DNA from: Enteroscipio rubneri
Lineage (GTDB): Bacteria; Actinomycetota; Coriobacteriia; Coriobacteriales; Eggerthellaceae
Length of the DNA stretch: 64,000 nt
Assembly: GCF_002899715.1 (NCBI RefSeq)
Contig: NZ_PPEK01000002.1
Location: forward strand, 180,638 to 244,637
Reading direction: 5' to 3'
Shown here: positions 26,739 through 35,306 of the stretch, one piece after another
Position numbering within the stretch: the first letter of the stretch is position 1
Layout: every line of letters starts with the position of its first letter
Translations under genes and position numbers: made by a program
The notes under the pieces: generated by a model
Told to the model about the DNA's origin: nothing
The model's database searches: none
Seen by the model: the letters and a program-made list of their open reading frames with translations, nothing else

Positions 26739-26765
26739 GACCGGGCGCTCGGCGAGCGCCCGGTC
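26739..26765. terminator. bidirectional hairpin between DUF3343 and selD
   Basis: A perfect 12-bp stem (GACCGGGCGCTC / GAGCGCCCGGTC, loop GGC) ends one base before the selD stop codon. It could terminate the convergent transcripts of both sides. No T run. The rest of 26502-26738 shows no gene. Confidence 0.65.
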
Positions 26766-26766
26766 G

Positions 26767-27822
26767 CTACCGCATTCGGATCTTCCCGGCGCCCCCGGCG
26801 CCCACGCGCCCGATCAGCGCGGGGCGGCGCCTAGCGGCGCGCTCGAACGCCTCCGCGAACGCGTCGGCCTCCTCGCTCGCCACGGCCACGAGCAGGCCGC
26901 CCGACGTCTGCGGGTCGCACAGCACGCCCATGCGGTTCTCGAACTCCTCGTCGTCGAGCGTGCCCTGCTCCACGAAGGCGCGCGCCCACTCCACGATGCC
27001 GAACGTCTTGGCGGGGCGGCAGAAGTCGCACGAGTACCCGTAGGCGCCCTCGAACAGGGGCAGGTCGTCCCAGAAGAGTTCGGCCGAGACGCCCGAGGCG
27101 TCGAGCATCTCGTGGAGGTGGCCCGCCAGCCCGAAGCCCGTCACGTCGGTGGCGGCACGCGCGTGCACGCTCGCCATCGCCTCGGCACCCGCACGGTTGA
27201 GCTCCATCATGGAGTCGATAACGGGACGCATGCTCTCGTCGTCCTCGAACCCGGCTCGAAACGCCGAGTTCATGAGCCCCGAGCCGATGGTCTTCGTGTA
27301 GAACAGCGCGTCGCCTGGCAGCGCGCCGCCGTTTCTGACGATGCGGTCGGGATGCACGGTGCCGAACACCGACAATCCGTACTTGGGCTCGTCGTCCTCG
27401 ATGGAGTGGCCGCCCACCACGAACGCGCCCGCCTCGGCCACCTTGTCGGCCCCGCCGCGCAGCACCTCGCCCACCACGTCGGTGCCGAGGCTGCAGGGGA
27501 ACGCGAGGATGTTGAGTGCGGTTAGCGGCTTTGCGCCCATGGCGAACACGTCGGACAGTGCGTTCGCCGCGGCGATGGCGCCGAACTCGTAGGGATCGTC
27601 CACCACCGGCGTGAAGAAGTCGAGCGTCAGCACGGCAGCCGTCTCGTCGTTCAGCCGGTAAACGGCGGCGTCGTCGGACGTGTCGAAGCCCAGCAGCAGG
27701 TCGGCGTCGGGAGGCGGCGCGATGTCCTTCAATATTTTTTCGAGGTCGCCCGGACCCCACTTCGCCGCTCAACCGCCCTTCTCGGTGAGGTGGGTGAGGC
27801 GTATGCGCTCGGTCTCGCTCAT
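26767..27822 (-). CDS. selD: selenophosphate synthase SelD containing selenocysteine (UGA at codon 18)
   Basis: 351 residues when read through an in-frame TGA. Minus-strand reading from the ATG at 27822-27820 gives MSETERIRLTHLTEKGG-U-AAKWGPGDL, then continues without a break into GFDTSDDAAVYRLN and the rest of SelD. The UGA (complement at 27769-27771) is where other SelD proteins have catalytic Cys or Sec. The GC-rich bases after it can fold with GGTCC near a loop, as needed for a bacterial SECIS. SelD makes selenophosphate from selenide and ATP. A conventional gene call would start downstream at 27732 and lose the active site. Confidence 0.93.
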
Positions 27823-28076
27823 GGCCGTTCCTTTCCGCGTTCGACTGGATTTCACGGTCCGCTTGCGCGTTCTTTTCCACGATCTGCCAGCAAGTATAGC
27901 AGCCGGCGCGCATCGGGTGCATCCCGCTGCCGTCTGTGCCAGCGTGGCATACGATGCGATAACGGCTCCTCCGTCGCATCCCTCGGAAAAGGAGTGACTT
28001 CATGATGGTAGCGGAGGTTACGTATCGAACGGTATCATCTACCATCCGTGCGGTTCGCATAAAGGTATCATGAAGT
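27823..28076. other. gene-free stretch with promoter-like motifs
   Basis: No conserved gene is visible between selD and the small reading frame at 28077. TATCAT (28033 and 28066) and TACCAT (28040) fit the recurrent TAYCAT motif. Confidence 0.4.
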
Positions 28077-28325
28077 ATGCGCCTGTCGGACCGGTGCCGC
28101 CGGACCCAACCGGTGCCATCGGAATCAAATCTACCAGGACCAAAAATGGAAACAGAGGAGCCATCCGAGAAGCAGGAGGGCGGGAGTGCCGAGCAAGAAC
28201 CGTCCGCGACTTCGATCCCGGATACGCCCGAGATAAAGGAATGGCCGCCATGTGTTCCGAACAGTGCCGTATCGGTTGCGCCCATTTGCGGGCGATGTGC
28301 GGGTAGAATCGTGTACGGTATTTGA
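28077..28325 (+). CDS. possible small protein, possibly leaderless
   Basis: 82 codons open from ATG 28077, with ATG 28146 as a shorter option (59 residues). The centre is acidic and Ser/Pro-rich (METEEPSEKQEGG) and the end has PICGRCAGRIVYG with a CxxC. A TATCAT motif ends 6 bases before ATG 28077, as in the leaderless genes of this window. No homology is recognised, and another frame (28070-28306) is also open, so it may be chance. Confidence 0.25.
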   Translation: MRLSDRCRRTQPVPSESNLPGPKMETEEPSEKQEGGSAEQEPSATSIPDTPEIKEWPPCVPNSAVSVAPICGRCAGRIVYGI

Positions 28326-28331
28326 AAACAG

Positions 28332-28367
28332 AGCAGGCCACCAAGCAAATTGCCTGATGACCTGCTT
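28332..28367 (-). terminator. terminator of tRNA-Pro
   Basis: On the minus strand AGCAGGTCATCAGGC can pair imperfectly with GCTTGGTGGCCTGCT, followed by TGTTTT, just after the tRNA 3' end. Confidence 0.65.
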
Positions 28368-28374
28368 GAATTGC

Positions 28375-28451
<77 letters not shown>

Positions 28452-28995
28452 TTGCATGCGTTCGGCGGCCTCTGCCGGCTACCCAAACAGCGTTGACTAT
28501 ATTAACGGTAACCGATTCCGTTTGCAAGAAGAATTTGACCATTGAAGACGGCGCTCGACGTCGCCAGCCCGCGCGCATCGCCGATCGCGCCCGCGGACTG
28601 CTTGTCTGCCGTCATGTCGGCATGCGCACTGCTGAAAGACGGATGATGATGCAGATATTAGATCCCCTCGATCGCAATTCGGCGATGAACGGGGGGCTTC
28701 TCGGCAAGCCTTGCCGGCGTCCATGCCGTCATCGCGAATCGGGGCTCAGGCTGGCGTCGTTCGAGCGCAGCCGGTTTCGGCCGTATGGAAGACGGGTTTG
28801 CCGCTGCAATTGTCGCCTTCTTGTGAACGCGCGCAGAGAGTGGAAGGCTAATCGGTGAGCGGTAGGATCGAGTATCCTGTATGAATCGCGACTCTATCAT
28901 CTGTTTTTCTGCATGGCGGCCTCGAAGGGGTTTCAGAAACATCGGCGAACGGTTCGCCGTGAGCCTTTCCGCTGGTCGCTAAATGTGCGAACGAT
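28452..28995. other. long intergenic region with an imperfect hairpin
   Basis: No gene recognised. TATAGT on the minus strand (complement near 28496-28502) could be the tRNA-Pro -10. An imperfect hairpin about 80 bases long is centred on the perfect stem CGGCAAG-C-CTTGCCG (28702-28716), with flanks ATTCGGCGATGAACGG and CCGTCATCGCGAAT that pair across it. Confidence 0.45.
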
Positions 28996-29025
28996 GTTTT
29001 GTGCAACTGCACAAAACGTTATACT
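28996..29025 (+). promoter_or_regulatory. palindromic operator and -10 of the RidA gene
   Basis: A perfect 10-bp inverted repeat GTTTTGTGCA-AC-TGCACAAAAC (28996-29017) stands 2 bases before the -10 TATACT (29020-29025). It covers the spacer and -35 position, as a repressor or activator site would. Confidence 0.7.
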
Positions 29026-29131
29026 GCAGCCTTCCCGAGAAGCGGAGGATTTCGCCGAGGCGAGCCGTCGGGGATGCTTGCGCAGGACGCGCGAGCGAAG
29101 GATGCAGGAATCCGAACGAAGGAGAACCGAT

Positions 29132-30394
29132 ATGGCAGACAACGTGGTGCTGGCAAGGAATACCGACGAGGCGCCGAAGAGCCCTCGGCATGCGCAGACT
29201 GTGGCTTTCTCTCACTACAACAACCTGTCCGCCCAGCTGCCCATCGATCCCGCCACGGGGGAGTTGGTGAAGGGCGGCATCGAGGAGCAGGCGCTGCAGT
29301 GCTTTGAGAATATCGAGGCCATCGTCACGAGCATCGGCCATGTGATGAACGATATCGTACGCGTCACGGTGTTCGTGCGCGATATCCAGGACATGGACGC
29401 GGTCGACGAGGCGTACCGGTCCTTCTTCCCGACCTACGTGCCCGCGCGTACGGTCGTTGCGGTCGACGCGCTGCCTCTGGGCGCCTTGGTGCAGATCGAG
29501 GCCCTTGTTTCGAACGGGGAGGGCACCATTCCGGACGCGCCGCAGGCGGGCGACATCCTCAAGTACGTGAACGACACGCCCGAGGCTCCGATGAGTGCCC
29601 TGTCCAGTCAAAGCGTGGCGTTCTCGCACTACAACAACGTCTCCGCCCAGCTGCCCATCGATCCCAAGAGCAGTCAGATCGTCGTCGGCGGAGTGCAGGA
29701 GCAAGCCGTCCAGTGCCTCAAGAACATCAAGGCCATCCTCGAGAGCATCGACGTTCCTTTTGATGACATCGTGAAGGTCACGGTCTTCCTCAAGAACCTC
29801 TCCGATCTTGAAGCGGTGAACGAGGTCTATACGCGTTTCTTCCCCGACTCGGGCATCGCACGCGCCGTTGGCTACCTGCCCGCGCGCACGGTGGTTGGAG
29901 TTGCCGGTCTGCCCATGCACGCGCTCGTGCAGATGGAGGCCGTGGTGTCGCATGGCGACGGCACGCCCCCGCAGCTGGTCGAAGACCGTCACGGCCTCAT
30001 CATCGAGGCCGCCGACGCAGCCGACGCTCCGAAGGACGCCCTGTCCAGTCAAAGCGTGGCGTTCTCGCACTACAACAATATCTCGGCCCAGCTCGGTATC
30101 GACCCTGCAACGGGCGAGCTGGTGTCCGGTGGAGCGGTCGAGCAGGCCGAGCAGGCGTGCAAGAACATCAAGGCCATCATCGAGAGTGTGGGTCACACGA
30201 TGGAAGACGCGGTCAAGGCGAACATCTACCTGCGCGACCTCGAGGACATGGACGCTTTCGAGGACGTATACGCGAAGTACTTCGTCGGAACTCCTGCACG
30301 ACGGGTGGTGGGCGTTTCGTCCCTTCCGAAGGATGCTCTCGTGCAGATCGACGCCATCTTCGGCAACGCCGAAGGAACGCCGCCGATCGCGTAG
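29132..30394 (+). CDS. RidA family protein with three tandem RidA domains
   Basis: 420 residues; GAAGGAGAACC precedes ATG 29132. Three copies of the RidA/YjgF/UK114 fold follow one another: about 17-135, 155-285 and 305-420. Each has FSHYNN(L/V/I)SAQL near its start, the PAR(T/R)VV arginine that binds substrate carboxylate in RidA (about 106, 252 and in the third copy), and ALVQ(I/M)(E/D)A. RidA hydrolyses reactive enamine/imine intermediates and is normally a ~125-residue trimer. One chain here could form the whole trimer. A palindromic operator lies in its promoter. Confidence 0.92.
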   Translation: MADNVVLARNTDEAPKSPRHAQTVAFSHYNNLSAQLPIDPATGELVKGGIEEQALQCFENIEAIVTSIGHVMNDIVRVTVFVRDIQDMDAVDEAYRSFFPTYVPARTVVAVDALPLGALVQIEALVSNGEGTIPDAPQAGDILKYVNDTPEAPMSALSSQSVAFSHYNNVSAQLPIDPKSSQIVVGGVQEQAVQCLKNIKAILESIDVPFDDIVKVTVFLKNLSDLEAVNEVYTRFFPDSGIARAVGYLPARTVVGVAGLPMHALVQMEAVVSHGDGTPPQLVEDRHGLIIEAADAADAPKDALSSQSVAFSHYNNISAQLGIDPATGELVSGGAVEQAEQACKNIKAIIESVGHTMEDAVKANIYLRDLEDMDAFEDVYAKYFVGTPARRVVGVSSLPKDALVQIDAIFGNAEGTPPIA

Positions 30395-30447
30395 TGCCTC
30401 CTGCGTTGAGAGCCGTCGCCCGCCTTGCTCTCGGGTGGCGGCTCTCG

Positions 30448-30545
30448 TATACTATCAAGGTTCGGGATGACCCGAATCCCGACGGCGTCCAGCTCCGATT
30501 CCTGGAATGTTCCGCCGATGGGTCTTGTTCGCCGGGACAACCCGG
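30448..30545 (+). promoter_or_regulatory. promoter and hairpin leader of the MATE gene
   Basis: TATACT/TACTAT at 30448-30455 would give a leader of about 180 bases. It contains two short perfect hairpins: TTCGGG-ATGA-CCCGAA (30461-30476) and CCGGG-ACAA-CCCGG (30532-30545). Their tetraloops do not match the ACGR loops of guanidine-II riboswitches. Confidence 0.4.
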
Positions 30546-30636
30546 GAAACTCCGCGATCGCACGGCACGGCGCGCCGCTTCGATAGGGCATAGCCGTCCT
30601 CGCCCTGATCGCGCTGCGAGAACGATAGGCTCGATC

Positions 30637-32103
30637 ATGCAAGAAGAAAGGGAGACGCTGGGCGCGCCGACCGAGGATGAGGTCCGGCGACGTTCGAATA
30701 ACCACAAGATCGACCGCATGGGTGTCGAGAGCACGTTCAAGCTGCTGCTCGAGTTCTCCATTCCTGCCGTCGTCGGCGTGCTCGTGCAGATGCTCTACAA
30801 CGTCATCGATGCCGTGTACGTGGGCCATGCGGTCGGTGCGGACGGTCTTGCCGCCACCACGGTGGCGAATCCTATGATGACGGCCATGGTCGCTGTCGCC
30901 ATGCTGGTAGGCGTGGGCGGCAACGCGTTGGCGGCTATCAAGCTGGGCGAGCGGAAGAAAGCCGTTGCCGAGCGCGTGCTTGGCAACAGCCTCGTGCTAC
31001 TGCTCGCAGCTGCAGCCGTGCTCTGGGTCGTTTCCTTTTTTGCGCTCGAGCCTGTCTTGCGTTATTCGGGTGCCGACGGGGACGTGCTTCCGCTGGCCAT
31101 GGATTTCATGACGGTCATCGTCGCGGGCGCACCGTTGCAGTTCATCGCATTCGGCATGAACAACTTCATCCGCACGGCAGGTCATCCGAACCGCGCGCTC
31201 GGATCGATGCTCATCGGCACGGCGGCGAATGTGGTGTTCGGATATCTGTTCATCATCGTGCTCGAAGGCGGCATGCGCGGCGCCGGCCTTGCAACCGTGT
31301 GCTCCTGGGCGCTCTCGGCGATCTTTGTCATGCAGTTCTTTTTGAAGAAGAGTTCTCCGATGCCCTTGCGCGTGCCCTCGCTTATGCTCCAGCCGCGCGT
31401 GGCCCTGCGCATCTGCGCGCTCGGCATCGCCCCCGCCGTCATGGAGCTGGGCTTTGCCGTATCGTCGATGATCGAGAACAACCTGCTCGTGTTCTACGGT
31501 GCATCAGATCCGCTCGGTGTCGACGGTGCGCTCGCGGTTATGCGCGTGCTATCCGCCGTGGGCCTGTTCACCTTTATGCCCGCTATGGGCATCGCCATGG
31601 GAGCGCAGCCCATTATCGGCTACAACTACGGCGCGCGCCAGTTCGATCGTATGAAGCGCGTGCTATGGCAGGCCATCGTGCTGGGTATTGCCATCACGAC
31701 GCCGTTATGGGTAACCGTAGTCTGTGCGCCGGACATGTATGCGCACCTGTTCGGATTGCCCCGAAGCTACCTTGCCGAAACCGCATGGGCGCTCGTCCTC
31801 TACCTCATGTTCATCCCCATCCTGCCTATTCAGACCATCGGGGCGAACTACTTCGACGCGACCGGCCAGGCGCTCAAGGCCACCGTGCTCACGTTGACGC
31901 GCCAGATACTTTTTCTTATCCCGCTCCTTGTGGTATGTCCCATGGTGCTGCCGCAGGTGCTGCCCTTGACGCCCTTGGAGAGCGTGTGGTTTGCGCCTTC
32001 CATCTCGGATATCACGTCAACGCTGATCGTCGTCGGCTTTCTTGCCGCAGAGCGCCGACGCCTCAGACGCCTCGAAAGCGAGGATGCGGAACGCGCGCGC
32101 TGA
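30637..32103 (+). CDS. MATE-family multidrug/toxin exporter
   Basis: 488 residues with 12 hydrophobic segments. The N-terminal half begins LLEFSIPAVVGVLVQMLYNVIDAVYVGH, and the repeat recurs in the second half with EMGF-like LGIAPAVMELGFAVSSMIEN and QPIIGYNYGARQ (both sequence halves abbreviated). These are the paired MatE domains. It exports cationic compounds in exchange for Na+ or H+. No clear ribosome-binding site precedes ATG 30637, but the hydrophilic N-terminus fits the family. Confidence 0.88.
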   Translation: MQEERETLGAPTEDEVRRRSNNHKIDRMGVESTFKLLLEFSIPAVVGVLVQMLYNVIDAVYVGHAVGADGLAATTVANPMMTAMVAVAMLVGVGGNALAAIKLGERKKAVAERVLGNSLVLLLAAAAVLWVVSFFALEPVLRYSGADGDVLPLAMDFMTVIVAGAPLQFIAFGMNNFIRTAGHPNRALGSMLIGTAANVVFGYLFIIVLEGGMRGAGLATVCSWALSAIFVMQFFLKKSSPMPLRVPSLMLQPRVALRICALGIAPAVMELGFAVSSMIENNLLVFYGASDPLGVDGALAVMRVLSAVGLFTFMPAMGIAMGAQPIIGYNYGARQFDRMKRVLWQAIVLGIAITTPLWVTVVCAPDMYAHLFGLPRSYLAETAWALVLYLMFIPILPIQTIGANYFDATGQALKATVLTLTRQILFLIPLLVVCPMVLPQVLPLTPLESVWFAPSISDITSTLIVVGFLAAERRRLRRLESEDAERAR

Positions 32104-32221
32104 GCGTCGGACCAAGCCGTTCGCCTTCTCACGGCGCCCGTCCAAGGGCGGGAATTGCCAGTCGCCAAGGACCATTTCCCCTTTGGCCGTTCTTCGCTAT
32201 CGCAGCTTGGCGTACAGGTCT

Positions 32222-32325
32222 TACCATGGGACGATCATGTCGGCGTGCTGCGTTCCGCGAAAGGCCGTCGATCCCGCTGCCGCGACGTCGGCGGGATGCG
32301 CGGAACGCCCCGGACCTGTGTCCGG
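32222..32325 (+). promoter_or_regulatory. promoter and structured leader of the rnf operon
   Basis: A -10-like TACCAT (32222-32227) is followed by a two-tier hairpin: outer stem GCGTTCCGCG / CGCGGAACGC (32250-32259 with 32299-32308) and inner stem ATCCCGC / GCGGGAT (32271-32277 with 32291-32297), with an 11-base asymmetric internal loop. A second hairpin CCGGAC-CTGT-GTCCGG (32310-32325) sits just before the ribosome-binding site GGGGGAGGGG. No known riboswitch class was recognised. Confidence 0.6.
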
Positions 32326-32346
32326 CGAAGGGGGAGGGGACGATCC

Positions 32347-33666
32347 ATGGCACGGGTATCGCTGTTCAGCCGCGCACGCGGGGCCGTCGTGCCCCATCGC
32401 AAAGATACAGCCGAGCTTCCGACGCAGGCCATGCCCGTGCCGGGGGAGATCATGATCCCCATGCAGCAGCATATCGGCGCTCTGTGCGAGCCCGTCGTGA
32501 AGAAGGGCGACCATGTGGACGTGGGCAGTCTCGTCGGACATGCGCCTCGCGGATTGTCCGCCGATATCTTCTCGGGCATCTCCGGCACGGTGACGGCTAT
32601 CCAACCGGTGTACTACTCTTCCGGCAAAAGCGATACCGCCGTGATCGTGGAATCTGACGGGAAACAGACGGTTGCCGATGCGGTGCAGCCGCCCGACGTG
32701 TCGGATCGCGCATCGTTTCTGGTCGCCATCAGACGCAGCGGGATCGTCGGACTCGGCGGCGCGGGATTTCCCACCGACGTCAAGCTCGATCCCCCCAACC
32801 TCGATGACATCGACCTCTACATAGTGAACGGCACCGAGTGCGAGCCGTACCTGTCCACCGACTATCGCGAGATGATGGAGTGCGCCGACGATATCCTTTT
32901 CGGGGTGCGCGAGACGTGTCGGTACCTCGCAATCCCGAAGGCGCTCATCTGCATCGAGAGCAATAAACCGAAAGCCATCGCGCACCTGCGCCGACTCACG
33001 GCCGACGATCCGGCTATCGAGGTGAAAGCGCTGCCGAGTCGCTATCCGCAAGGTGCCGAGAACGTGCTCGTGCACAACGCCTCGGGCCGTGTCGTGCCGC
33101 GCGGCAAGCGCCAGACCGACGTGGGTGTCATGCTCAACAACGTGACCACCATGGCCGCCATCGGCCGCTTTTTGGCGACGGGCATGCCGCTCGTAAGGCG
33201 CCGCTTCACCGTCGCGGGCGATGCCGTAGCCCGTCCCGGCAACTACGACATCATCGTAGGCACGCGTGTGCGCGACGTCATCGAGTACGTGGGACTCGTA
33301 AAAGAGCCGCGAAAAATCGTGTTGGGCGGCCCCATGATGGGCAACGCCCAGATCGATCTAGACTATCCCGTTATTCGGCAGAATAACGGAGTTCTTGTAT
33401 TCGGCGAGGAGGGCATGACCCGTCCGGCCACCACCCCTTGCATACGATGCGGACGGTGCGCGAGAGCCTGTCCTATGAGCCTTTCTCCCGTTGAAATCAA
33501 GAAGGCCTACGCCGTTGAAGATATCGAGCGGCTCGACGCGCTGATGGCCGATTTGTGCATGGGCTGCGGCACGTGTTCGTTTGTGTGCCCTGCGAAGCAA
33601 CCGCTCTCGCAGACGAGCAAGCTCGCGCGCGACTTTATGCGCACCGAGATGGCGAAGAGGAGGTAA
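32347..33666 (+). CDS. rnfC: Rnf complex subunit RnfC
   Basis: 439 residues from ATG 32347, after GGGGGAGGGGACG. NGTECEPYLSTDYREM is the RnfC/NqrF-like NADH-binding region, and two C-terminal ferredoxin motifs CIRCGRCARACP and CMGCGTCSFVCP bind [4Fe-4S] clusters. RnfC is the peripheral subunit where NAD+ is reduced by electrons from ferredoxin. First gene of rnfCDGEAB, with a folded leader upstream. Confidence 0.95.
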   Translation: MARVSLFSRARGAVVPHRKDTAELPTQAMPVPGEIMIPMQQHIGALCEPVVKKGDHVDVGSLVGHAPRGLSADIFSGISGTVTAIQPVYYSSGKSDTAVIVESDGKQTVADAVQPPDVSDRASFLVAIRRSGIVGLGGAGFPTDVKLDPPNLDDIDLYIVNGTECEPYLSTDYREMMECADDILFGVRETCRYLAIPKALICIESNKPKAIAHLRRLTADDPAIEVKALPSRYPQGAENVLVHNASGRVVPRGKRQTDVGVMLNNVTTMAAIGRFLATGMPLVRRRFTVAGDAVARPGNYDIIVGTRVRDVIEYVGLVKEPRKIVLGGPMMGNAQIDLDYPVIRQNNGVLVFGEEGMTRPATTPCIRCGRCARACPMSLSPVEIKKAYAVEDIERLDALMADLCMGCGTCSFVCPAKQPLSQTSKLARDFMRTEMAKRR

Positions 33667-33669
33667 CAG

Positions 33670-34674
33670 ATGAAGAACGTGGAACGCGCGGAGAACGTCT
33701 CGAAGCGCCCGCTCGTCCTCTCGACGGCACCGCACGTGTTCGATGGCCTCACGACACGCAAGATCATGCTCAACGTCGTAATCGCCCTCATGCCTGCGCT
33801 TGCGGCTTCAGGGATCATCTTCGGAGCGAGGGCGCTGCTCGTTGTCGCTGTGACGGTGTGCTCGTGCGTGGCGTTCGAGGCTCTGTGGTGCGCGCTGCGC
33901 AAACAGGATCAGACGGTGGGCGATCTATCCGCGGTCGTTACCGGGCTTCTGCTTGCGTTCAACCTACCTTCCACCATTCCGCTCTACATGGCGGTCATCG
34001 GTTCGTTTGTCGCCATCATCGTGGCAAAGGCTCTGTTCGGTGGCATCGGCCGCAACTTCGCGAATCCGGCCATTGTCGCCCGCATCGTGCTGTCGGTGTC
34101 GTTTACAGCGGCGATGACGGACTTTGCGGCACCGCAGATAGCGGGTTTAGCGGCATCTGGCGTTGACGCCGTGAGCTCAGCCACGCCGCTTGCTCCTGCT
34201 GCGGCGTCGTTGTCGCTGCTCGACCTTGTGCTCGGTGTGCATGCTGGTGCCCTCGGCGAGACGTGTGGTGCGGCGCTTCTGCTCGGGTTCGTGTGGCTGC
34301 TCGTCACGCGTACCGTCACGTTCACCATCCCCGGCGTATTCGTAGGCACCGTCGTCGCGCTCAGCGTGCTCACCGGCAACGACGTGGCCACCCAGGTATT
34401 CTCAGGCGGCCTGCTTCTCGGGGCCATCTTCATGGCCACCGACTACGTAGGATCGCCGACGTCGTTCAAGGGCCAGGTGGTTTTCGGTCTGGGACTCGGT
34501 CTCATCACCTGCCTCATCAGGTTCTGGGGCAATATGAACGAGGGTGTGGCATACGCCATCCTCATTATGAACCTCGTCGTGCCCTACATCGATGCGCTCA
34601 CGCGCCCGGCTCCGTTGGGCGGCGAGAAGCGCAGGTTCGTACTGCGCGGCAGGGGAGAGGGGAGGAGCGAATGA
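33670..34674 (+). CDS. rnfD: Rnf complex subunit RnfD
   Basis: 334 residues, multi-pass membrane protein. VDAVSSATPLAP around residue 180 carries the threonine that takes covalent FMN in RnfD/NqrB. GGIGRNFANPAIVARI and ATDYVGSPTS are family motifs. It moves electrons through the membrane part of the complex. It starts 3 bases after rnfC, and its stop overlaps the rnfG start. Confidence 0.95.
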   Translation: MKNVERAENVSKRPLVLSTAPHVFDGLTTRKIMLNVVIALMPALAASGIIFGARALLVVAVTVCSCVAFEALWCALRKQDQTVGDLSAVVTGLLLAFNLPSTIPLYMAVIGSFVAIIVAKALFGGIGRNFANPAIVARIVLSVSFTAAMTDFAAPQIAGLAASGVDAVSSATPLAPAAASLSLLDLVLGVHAGALGETCGAALLLGFVWLLVTRTVTFTIPGVFVGTVVALSVLTGNDVATQVFSGGLLLGAIFMATDYVGSPTSFKGQVVFGLGLGLITCLIRFWGNMNEGVAYAILIMNLVVPYIDALTRPAPLGGEKRRFVLRGRGEGRSE

Positions 34675-35306
34675 TGGGCAAAACGGTGGAGACGAAACAG
34701 CGGCGCGACGCCCCGCAAGAAGAGATGGTCAACCGTGAACTCTGGACGGCATCGGCCAAGCCGATCGCTGTCCTGGTGGTGATATGCGCCGCGGTTGGCC
34801 TCCTGTTGGGCTCCGTGAACAATCTCACGTTGCCGGTCATCACGGCGAATCGCGAGGCGGAAGCCTGGGCTACCTACTCGTCCCTTATCCCCGATGCACC
34901 TGATTTTTCAGCGCTGCCGTGCGATGTGCCGGGGGTGACGGCGTGCATGGAGGCTGCGGGAGGCACGGGCTATGTTGTGACGGCGCAAGCAAAGGGCTAC
35001 AGCGGCCCGGTGCCCATGGGGATTGCCTTCGGACCGGACGGCATCATCGTCAACGTCGTCGGCTTGAAAAACACTGAGACGCCCGGGCTGGGCACGAAGG
35101 TGGCCGATGAGGAGTTCTCCTCCCAGTTTGTCGGCCGTGCGGCCGAGCCTTTGACGATAAGCGATATCGATGCCGTCACAGGCGCGACCATATCGTCGAA
35201 GGCGGCTCTTACCGCCGTCAACGAAGCGATCGAAGCGTATCGCGGGATCGCAATGGGGCAGGATGCTGCAGTGCCGGCCGCCGAGAGCGGGAAGGAGGCC
35301 TCATGA
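34671..35306 (+). CDS. rnfG: Rnf complex subunit RnfG
   Basis: 211 residues from ATG 34671 (ATG 34674 also in frame). One N-terminal membrane helix (PIAVLVVICAAVGLLLGSVNN) is followed by an extracytoplasmic FMN-binding domain; the flavinylation site is DAVTGATISSKA with SGAT-type threonine. GLGTKVADEEF is conserved. GGAGGAGCGA precedes the start, and the start overlaps rnfD by 4 bases. Confidence 0.94.
   Translation: MMGKTVETKQRRDAPQEEMVNRELWTASAKPIAVLVVICAAVGLLLGSVNNLTLPVITANREAEAWATYSSLIPDAPDFSALPCDVPGVTACMEAAGGTGYVVTAQAKGYSGPVPMGIAFGPDGIIVNVVGLKNTETPGLGTKVADEEFSSQFVGRAAEPLTISDIDAVTGATISSKAALTAVNEAIEAYRGIAMGQDAAVPAAESGKEAS

Noticed and set aside
28077..28325. Treating the 28 kb small frame as a firm gene
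   Set aside because: Several frames are open in the same place and there is no homology, so it is listed only at low confidence.
30448..30545. Guanidine-II (mini-ykkC) riboswitch before the MATE gene
   Set aside because: The class requires ACGR tetraloops in both hairpins; here they are ATGA and ACAA.
32222..32346. Known riboswitch (c-di-GMP-I or FMN) before rnfC
   Set aside because: The conserved core bases of these classes are not present, so I report only an unclassified folded leader.
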